Shown here: piece by piece, positions 57,201 through 64,000 of the stretch
Layout of the letters: every line of letters starts with the position of its first letter
How positions within the stretch are numbered: the stretch's first letter is position 1
Origin: Humulus lupulus
Lineage: Eukaryota > Streptophyta > Magnoliopsida > Rosales > Cannabaceae
Length of the DNA: 64,000 nucleotides
Reading direction: 5' to 3'
NCBI RefSeq assembly: GCF_963169125.1
Contig: NC_084794.1
Span: 226,731,409 to 226,795,408, forward strand
Notes under the pieces: generated by a model
What the model saw: only the letters and a program-made list of their open reading frames with translations
Told to the model about the DNA's origin: nothing
Database searches by the model: none
Program-made: the position numbers and the translations under genes

Positions 57201-57650
57201 CTAATGCCTTAATTCTACTAATCCCATTTCCTTGATATGCTTATCAAATGTAGCTTCTAGTAGTGTCTTTGTAAACGGATCCGCAAGATTGTCTTCAGTT
57301 GCAATCTTCATAACCTTCACATCTCCCCTGGCCACATATTCTTGAATAATGTGATACTTCCTTTCTATATGCTTACTCCTCTTGTGACTTCGAGGTTCTT
57401 TTGAGTTGGCTATCGCTCCTGTATTGTCACAAAACAACACAAGCGGTTTATCCATTTCTGGAATAACACCAAGATCCAAATAGAACTTCTTTAGCCAGAC
57501 TATTTCCTTAGCTGCTTCTGACGCGGCTATGTACTCAGCCTCCATGGTGGAATCTGAGATTGCAGACTGCTTTACGCTTCTCCAAATCACAGCTCCACCC
57601 CCAAGAGTAAACACCATTACAGAAGTAGACTTTCTGTCATCGACATTAGT
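57201..57650 (-). pseudogene. RNase H end of copia C3
   Basis: The frame begins FQTNVDDRKSTSVMVFTLGGG, then [40 protein letters not shown] and [15 protein letters not shown], ending VELRH. It is nearly identical to the end of C pol at 38609-39080. Everything upstream of FQT is missing and replaced by rearranged DNA. Confidence 0.88.
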
Positions 57651-58470
57651 CTGAAATAAATAGCTACTAGACATAGCTACTACTATTTTGATACAAACAT
57701 AAGAAACAACATAACTTTATTGAAAACCCAAAATATTGTATCAAATATAAGATAATATAAAAATATAAAATGTGATAGATATGGTATGGGATCCCATTAT
57801 AAAAACATAAGCCATAAACTTAAATCACTTGTTTAAAAGACTAAATGCGAAATTACAAAAAAAACATAATAATTCAAAAGATTAAATAACGTCATCCTCA
57901 ATCGACACGTAGATCATTCATTCCATTATTCCTTAACACACAAGCCAAGCTGCCAAGAATCCTTCCGCCTTCCAAAATCATTTTCTTGCATCAAGCTAAA
58001 AAAATAAAGGAGTGAGCCTAATGCCCAGCAAGGAAAATCTACTAACACATAAATCATAAATCATAAGACTATATCATAAACATAAACTATATAACATATT
58101 ACTATAAAAACATATATCATATAGGACTACAATATTAATGTCCATTAACTCATTAACATGGCATGTGATTGTAGAGTCCCAGAACTTTACTTAGATAGTT
58201 AGATAGTAGTAGTAGTAGTAAAAGCTAGTAGTAGTTATAGTATGTTTTTGTTAAAGGCAGGACTTAGTTGAACACTAGTCGCAACACTTATAGATTTGAT
58301 AAGTTTAACCTATAATTTAAGAATATTAATTATAACATAAGGTTTGTTTAATACAGCTGATTATAAAAATGTCCTTTATTATATCGTAGATTGGCAAGTC
58401 AGTGTAAATCCGGTGCACTGGCTATGTCTAGTAGTAGCTATGTCTAGTAGTTTTAACACTGTAATGTGTA
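57651..58470. repeat. Scrambled filler made of E-like LTR pieces
   Basis: 57690-58160 resembles a minus-oriented E-like LTR (aaggagtgagcctaatgcccagcaagg at 58009 onward, atcataaatcataa). 58167-58380 resembles the start of an E-like LTR in the opposite direction (tgtagagtcccagaactttac, tagtagtagtagt, ataaggtttg). The block is bordered by inverted copies of tagtagctatgtctagtag (57661-57685 and 58431-58452). A 44-bp segment of C LTR is duplicated (58381-58424 and 58479-58522). Confidence 0.7.
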
Positions 58471-58770
58471 AGTAGATCATATCGTAGATTGGCAAGTCAG
58501 TGTAAATCCGGTGCACTGGCTAATCTTAGGACTAACTTATTTTGAACATATAATCATATTTATATTCCACTGTGATTACGTCACTATAAATAAGATTAGC
58601 TATATGCTCGGGATTTAATAGAAGTTTATATTAAACAAATAATCATGAAAATAAAACATGTGAGCAAAGTGATTGACCAAGTAAAAAAAAAAATGATTTC
58701 TATTCTTTTATTGATAATAAAATGAAATTACAAAGAATTTGGGTTTTAATTAGGGCATAAAACCCCAACA
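58471..58770 (-). repeat. 5' LTR remnant of copia C3
   Basis: This aligns with the last part of the C LTR (45805-46108), ending gcataaaaccccaaca directly before the duplication atatc. Confidence 0.83.
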
Positions 58771-59186
58771 ATATCGACCCTTATAGTTGCGATATATTGG
58801 CATACGCTGATAAATCAAGCACGTTTTTGCACACTTCAGGATAATTTGAAATTGATTAAAACATACTTTGACTGAGTAAAACGTGATTCTAACAGATAAA
58901 GGAAGGTTCTAGAGCTTCTAGATCTTTCTTTTAATTAAACTAATCATAAAAAATCCTTAAATCCTTAATAAACATGCTTGTGACAAGTGTCACACTCTTA
59001 TTTAATCTATCTAAACCTTAGGTTATAATAAATAATATTCTTAGGACTATATTTATTAATCAAACCTTATGATAAAATTAATATTTCTAAACCATAGGTT
59101 AAACTTATAAAATGCATAACTATTTCTATGAGTTTCTAACTAAATCCCGTATTTGACCAATATCCACGAAAACTAAAATTCTACAG

Positions 59187-59237
<51 letters not shown>

Positions 59238-59238
59238 G

Positions 59239-59270
<32 letters not shown>

Positions 59271-59271
59271 T
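59187..59271. repeat. (CTA)n microsatellite in E 5' LTR
   Basis: About 28 triplets with one interruption (tag at 59236). The same place in the 3' LTR (48347-48369) holds only about eight triplets, so the tract has expanded since, or contracted in, one LTR. Confidence 0.9.
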
Positions 59272-59349
59272 TTGGCTAAGTAAAATTCCGGGATGCTACA
59301 TAAACATATAGGAGTAGAATCTTATAACCTAAACAAGAATTAATTTTTA

Positions 59350-61917
59350 GGTTCAGTGATATATTACACATTTGGAGGATAAGAAAAAATATCTACATTA
59401 AATTATGTAGCGTGGTACCATATCAAACACCTCCGTCTTTAGTTTAAGACACCAATGTTCTTCTGTCAGAACAATCACTTATTACTAAACCAATATAACA
59501 ATACAAAAAGAGAAAGAAAGAATCAAAGTGTACCAGTTATCCAGTGTATCTCCATACACAAATGTGATTAATCTAAAATCTTCCTCGTTGGCTCTATGAC
59601 TTAAAGAAAAAGGCCCCACAATTTTTCTATTGGTGATCAAAAGTTTCTTTTGCCAGTTTTTGTATGTTGGTGAGAAAATGTGACCTCGTTTTACATCATT
59701 TATATCCTACATAGTTTAGTCAATAGTAGAATTTGGTCCATTGGCATCCAAAGTGTTAACTTCTTCTTCGGTACAACTTTCAGTTCTAGCAATGGGAGTA
59801 GGGTCTTCATTCTTCTTGTCAATATTAGTTATATCCTCTACATTTTTCCCTTTATCATTAGATGTGTCACCCTCAGCCATCTCCTTAGCTTTAGAAGAAA
59901 TATGAGCCCCTAAAGCAATGTCAGTGGTTTCCACAGTAATCTTACTTACTTCTTGCACAATTTGGTTAATGAATTTGGATGTTTCACCTGATGCAATCTC
60001 ATTACCCTTAGGAGTAACATACTGATCATGCCCATCCGTAATGGTCCTTTTTGGACTATGTCCACCCCCATCTTCCTCTAGGTGATCAGATTGTTTCCCT
60101 CCAAAATCTTCACCATCCATCGGTCCTTGATACCCCTCCTGATCACCAGGAGGCCCAAAAGTCGCCCACTCATCACCAAATTTATCCTTCAAGCCATCTT
60201 CAACATCATTCCCCGAGTCTTCTTCATCATCAAATGCATCATCCACATATTTCTCCTTATCACTGCTAGATGAGCCCTTATCCTTTATATTTTCTTCTTC
60301 CCATTTCTTTTTTTTTTCTTTTCAATCGCCCTCAAAATATCTTTCATGAGAGACTCCTTCAAATTTGTAATCTCAATTACAATCTTTTGTGATACCTCCC
60401 GCTGTAATTCATCAATAACTCTTCTCATGTGAGCATGGGAAGCTATAACCTTGCGTCCCTCATCCTAAGCTCATCCATCAAGTTGCAATTGCAACATGTG
60501 CTTGAAGAAGGCCCAATTTGATCGGCAGATCCTCCAAATGCATGTCCACTAACATTTACAGATAGCTTGTAAATGGTACTAACAATATAAACCTGTTAAA
60601 AAAACAAAATTAATACATAACAGAAAATTACACAAAAACAAATCAACACTCCATAGAGAATGAATAAAATAATGCCTTCCACTTACTTTCCCTCCCAAGG
60701 ACTGCCCTCTTTGAAATAAAGCCCTGTAGTCTCCTCACTTTTTCTGAGTCCCAAAAAGAAAGATGACTAATATCTTTCTTCACGTAACCACACTTAATAC
60801 AAATGTGATTGTAGTAGTACAACTAAAATAAAAATGAACTTATTATCAAATTCATTATATAGAGAAAGGTTATAATAAAATGAGTTGTAGTACAATACAT
60901 TACTTGGAGGAAGAAGGAGCAACCTGGAAGATACAATGCCGATTTATTCTTTCAGTCTAATTTCCACTTGCAAAAATCTTGATGGAAGTGTGTAAATAAT
61001 TCAAGACAAAGGATACCCAATTTTGCTTCTCCATTCTCTTTAAATCATACAGAAGAGCGATGTATTCCAGCCTAAAAAATACTCCCGAGGTCGACACCAA
61101 AATGGAACCAAGTGCAATCAACATAAATCGGACAATGAACTCATCAACGACTTTGTCATATTGCTGAAGGTACTATACTTGCGTCTGAATTTTAATATGC
61201 TTCTCCCCTCCAACAATCAAATCCCATAAAGGGTTGAACTCTTCATCTTTAGAGTCAACAATATCCTCCCCACCATCTTTGATCCCCATTATATGCTCAA
61301 AATATTCCATTGTAATAGGGTACTTGACACCACCAATGGTAAGAACAAACTCCTTCGGATCAATATGCCCCATAATATAACATATCAAATTACCCCTTAC
61401 AGTCAGTGTGTCAGTTATAACTAGGGAACCAAATCCAATATCTTTGATGACCTTCTTCTGCGCCTCGTTGAGATGGCTAACAACATTGTTCAGCTCCTCA
61501 TGAGAACACCGACACTGAACTTTCCTATTGTCACCCTCGTCAATGGATTTGTTTGCATTTGTCTCTATTTTCCTATTCTCTACTTCCACATTCACTTTCT
61601 TTGAATCTTCACAAATTTTACTCGTTGACCCAATAAGTTGTGCAGAGTTTTGCTAGATGTGATAGCAATTGCACCATAGAATGTGGATCAAGAGTCGATG
61701 CTTGTTAAAGTGTAAAAGTTAGAAACAATGAAATCACAATTTCACAAATAATTACAAAACAGTACAAATTTCAAAACTACAATACGTCCATATGAAAAAT
61801 TCTTACTTCAGAAGGTACAACTTTCTCTTTTTGTTTATCAGTTTTTCAAGATCATTTCAGTTTAGGCTTATCAGAACCTCCATCCTTGCCAGAATCCTTC
61901 TATTTTCTAGGAGACAT
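59350..61917 (-). pseudogene. Ulp1-like (C48) protease gene, 5' exons with DUF1985-like domain
   Basis: The minus-strand gene starts at ATG 61917 (MSPRK, then three in-frame stops; donor GTAAGA near 61808). Exon 2 (about 61660-60915) reads LNEAQKKVIKDIGFGSLVIT, KYPITMEYFEHIMGIKDGG, a TAG at about 61172, then FIVRFMLIALGSILVST and NWVSFVLNYL: the DUF1985-like domain that precedes Ulp1 domains in plant transposon-associated proteases. Further exons follow near 60700-60820 (KYVKKDISHLSFW-like) and 60250-60595. Two frameshifts occur here, one in an A7 run. An acidic region lies at 59716-60246, two stops at 59703-59715, and 59590-59700 reads PFSLSHRANEEDFRLITFVYG. The gene resumes at 46374 and 36600. 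Positions of splice sites are inferred. Confidence 0.7.
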
Positions 61918-62570
61918 ATCTGTGATCAAACATTCAAAATGATCAAATAGATATTAATAATGAAAGGAAAAAATTGCTCAGGTATGCATCCAAAATAAAT
62001 ATGGATGATCAATGTTACTCTCATGTACCAAATAAGTATACAATACACATTCTTCCAACAAATGCTACAACCCATGCATATGTAATTACTACTGACATGA
62101 AGGCATCACTCAGGCATGTCGTTAAAACAAATTAGGTTGTTCAATGTTACACCTATCTGGAAAATATTTATACATTGAGCCCTGTAAATAAGTTGTCCCT
62201 AATTTATTAGTACTGTTCTATATTTAATCACCATTTTTAATTTTTTAAAACACAATGCCTATAACAAAAAAAAAAAATCACAAACTTCAAATAACCTTTA
62301 TTAAAATACAAAAATTAATGTACACTTAGCAAATTACTCTACCCTATCAAAATATAAGTACAAATCAACAGTGGTAATAGAATACAAAGTTAGGGCAATG
62401 TTTATTTGTACGACCCTATATTTTATCACCACTTTTAATTAATTAAATACAATGCCTATACCAAGATAATAAATCACTACATGTAGAAGAATTCTATGTA
62501 ATACTATTGTAATACTCTACCATCTTCAAATACAAGTACAAATCATTAATTAGAACATAATTTCATGCAC
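61918..62570. other. AT-rich 5' flank of the Ulp1-like gene, no gene seen
   Basis: AT-rich sequence with two loosely similar segments (ctatattttatcacc-like at 62217 and 62409). It may include the promoter of the Ulp1-like gene. No element ends found. Confidence 0.45.
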
Positions 62571-62574
62571 GTAA

Positions 62575-64000
62575 TGTTGCTTTTTGATCATATGATTGAA
62601 AATGCAGCAGGATAAAATTTAAATGCGATGATAACAATTATTAAAGCACAAGATCGAATCACTCTAAGAACCATAAATAGAATGAGATCTTTCTCATGCG
62701 ACATAAATCTGAATAAAATAGAAAATTATAAATATCTTTTCTAGATGTAAAACACGTGTAGATCAAATAGCATCTTAGCCTCCTAACCGACCATCTTCCA
62801 TACTATGGTTCACATAAAGAAAAGGAGACATGTGGATGTCTATGCTATTTGGTAGGATACACAAAAACACAATTTGAAACTCAACACATGAGAGTGTTCT
62901 TCTCTATATTTCTCTCTTGACAAATAATGTGAAATGCATCTGTTGTCTTTTTTTTCAATCTCTTGATGTTATGTTCTATATATATAATAATTAAAAGAAG
63001 ACCTAGCCCTAATATCATTGGGCCTATGCATGGGCTACAGTCCATTTGGACTGTGGTTGGCGCCAACTGTAGAGCTTTGGGCCCTATGGTATTTTACCTC
63101 TATAGAATGCTATTTGTTGGCCTTTATCATATTATTTTATGTAGTATACAATTATACCACAAAATTAAATATGATTAAATTAATTTTCAATAAAAAAATT
63201 AATTTCACAAAATTATTAAGATATTTTTGATTGCCATTAAATATTATTTCATAAATAATATTTTAAATAGTATCTCACAAATAATATTATTTTGTGAGAT
63301 TAAAATAATACTTTATTAATTTTAATTATTTCATTTTAATACCAAAATCCTACCTCTATGTTATCGAGCTAGTACGAGGACAATATGGACCCGTAGTTCT
63401 AAGCTCCTATAATAAAATTAATTTCACTAACTCTTAGTTCCATTAGTTAATTTATTAACTATGAATTATTCCACTAGAAGTTCATAGTTGAACTCTCAAA
63501 ACTACATTCTTATATTATTAGAAGCTATAACTGTAAATTCGTCCATTGATTTAGTCATTGTATGAGTTATGACCACCTGCTAGTTATTCATAATTAGAGC
63601 TAGGTCTTTAACCTCTCTAATTATATTTGTATCAATTAGTTCCATCGATCCTCTAATGAACGTTATTCTATAAATTTAATTACAAAATAAAATATTTGTT
63701 CTCCAACAAAAATTGAGCGCATGATGTTCAAGCCCCGAATCAACACTAAAAGGAGAAACTAATATGCTTTCATTTAAGTAAGGAGTAGATTCCATCTTTG
63801 TGAGTATGTTCCTAGCCACTTGTAGTTCTATGATTCCAAGATACTAGGAATTCATTTGTAGGAATATTGAACCTTACCTGATAAGTCAAAAGTCATAAAA
63901 GCACAAATAAGAGTTCATTACTCACTTTAGGATTGAGGTCAAGTCTCAAAAAACAATCGATTGATGAATGATGAACTTCTATATTTTCACGGAACTTATC
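62575..64000 (-). repeat. Copia-type LTR, running off the window end
   Basis: The organisation matches the C and D LTRs: gcagcaggataaaattt near 62603 (cagcggaattaaag in C), a minus-strand TATA region at about 62975-62987, gggcctatgcatggg at 63019, then stretches related to gctccaataagtta and gttcatagttgaactctc at 63400-63500. The left end (tgttgctttttgatc) is a guess. The sequence differs enough from C and D to be a third family. Confidence 0.6.

Larger units (their letters stand above)
55317..58770 (-). mobile_element. Copia C3: C-family remnant nested in E 5' LTR
   Basis: A second C-family copia copy with the perfect duplication atatc (55312-55316 and 58771-58775). Its 3' LTR is complete (55317-57174). 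The internal part is reduced to the RNase H end (57201-57650), then scrambled sequence (57651-58470), then the last 300-400 bp of the 5' LTR ending ccccaaca at 58770. Confidence 0.84.
46375..59300 (-). mobile_element. Element E: Tekay-like Ty3/gypsy chromovirus
   Basis: LTRs at 46375-48396 and 53751-59300 (the latter with copia C3 inside). A primer site, gag, protease, RT, RNase H, integrase and chromodomain-like tail lie in order on the minus strand. The outer flanks are tcaat (46370-46374) and taaac (59301-59305), matching at three of five positions, so the target duplication is at best decayed. The element sits inside the Ulp1-like gene. It belongs to the same clade as A+ and A- but is a different family by LTR sequence. 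Confidence 0.87.
53751..59300 (-). repeat. 5' LTR of E, split by copia C3
   Basis: Starts tgtaatgccctaatttc and ends gggatgctaca. Without C3 and one duplication copy it is about 2.09 kb, close to the 3' LTR. A TATA box is at 55011-55020. TCATAAG-type short repeats lie at 54150-54290. The split falls at 55316/58771 within a gatatatcg-type dyad. The trinucleotide tract at 59187-59271 is far longer than in the 3' LTR. Confidence 0.85.

Noticed and set aside
46370..59305. Clear target duplication for element E
   Set aside because: Flanks tcaat and taaac match at only three of five positions; I report the element from its LTRs and gene order instead.
59716..60246. Independent acidic protein gene
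   Set aside because: It is better explained as one exon of the minus-strand Ulp1-like pseudogene, continuous with exons on both sides.

Overview
The window looks like nuclear DNA of a eudicot plant, from heterochromatin rich in nested transposons. The evidence is wall-to-wall plant LTR retrotransposons (Ty3/gypsy chromovirus of Tekay/Del type, Ty3/gypsy Tat type with an extra RNase H and an antisense gene, Ty1/copia of Tnt1/Tork type), primer binding sites of the initiator tRNA-Met type, and fragments of a plant-type Ulp1 (C48) protease gene. I could not fix the species, and I see no intact host gene, rRNA, tRNA or CRISPR array.

Left block (1-30212): four levels of nesting. Element A+ (Tekay-like, plus strand) runs from its 5' LTR (cut by the window start) to its 3' LTR at 26632-30212. 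Its integrase is split at 3582/25679 by a second copy of the same family in the opposite orientation (A-, 3583-25673, degenerate 5-bp target duplication accag/gccag). The 5' LTR of A- is split at 9871/23852 by a 14-kb Tat-type element (9872-23851, duplication gtaac). The antisense gene of that Tat element is split by a 2.4-kb solo LTR (13967-16356, duplication gagtc). The A+ 3' LTR holds a further 1.2-kb TG...CA insertion (28463-29687, duplication acggg).

Middle (30213-36713): a 171-bp tandem array (30217-31171); two related small coding remnants with coiled coils (about 32110-32609 and 34657-35115); a second copy of the TG...CA element (33241-34581, duplication cttgg); and the 3' exons of the Ulp1-like pseudogene on the minus strand (35667-36600).

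Right block (36714-64000): the Ulp1-like gene (minus strand; first exon near 61917, last exon ending at 35667) was split twice. One insertion is copia element C (36714-46108, duplication tcttg), which itself carries a truncated copia element D. The other is Tekay-like element E (46375-59300). The E 5' LTR was later hit by another C-family copia (55317-58770, duplication atatc), whose 5' side is scrambled with duplicated filler. The window ends inside another copia-type LTR (about 62575-64000).

All elements seen are broken by stops, frameshifts, lost catalytic residues or missing domains. The most unexpected signal is non-coding. Several unrelated LTR families, one leader and three tandem arrays carry clusters of short, family-specific dyad-symmetric motifs whose arms change in a compensated way. 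They include a strikingly regular 40-bp array of seven small stem-loops in the A- leader.
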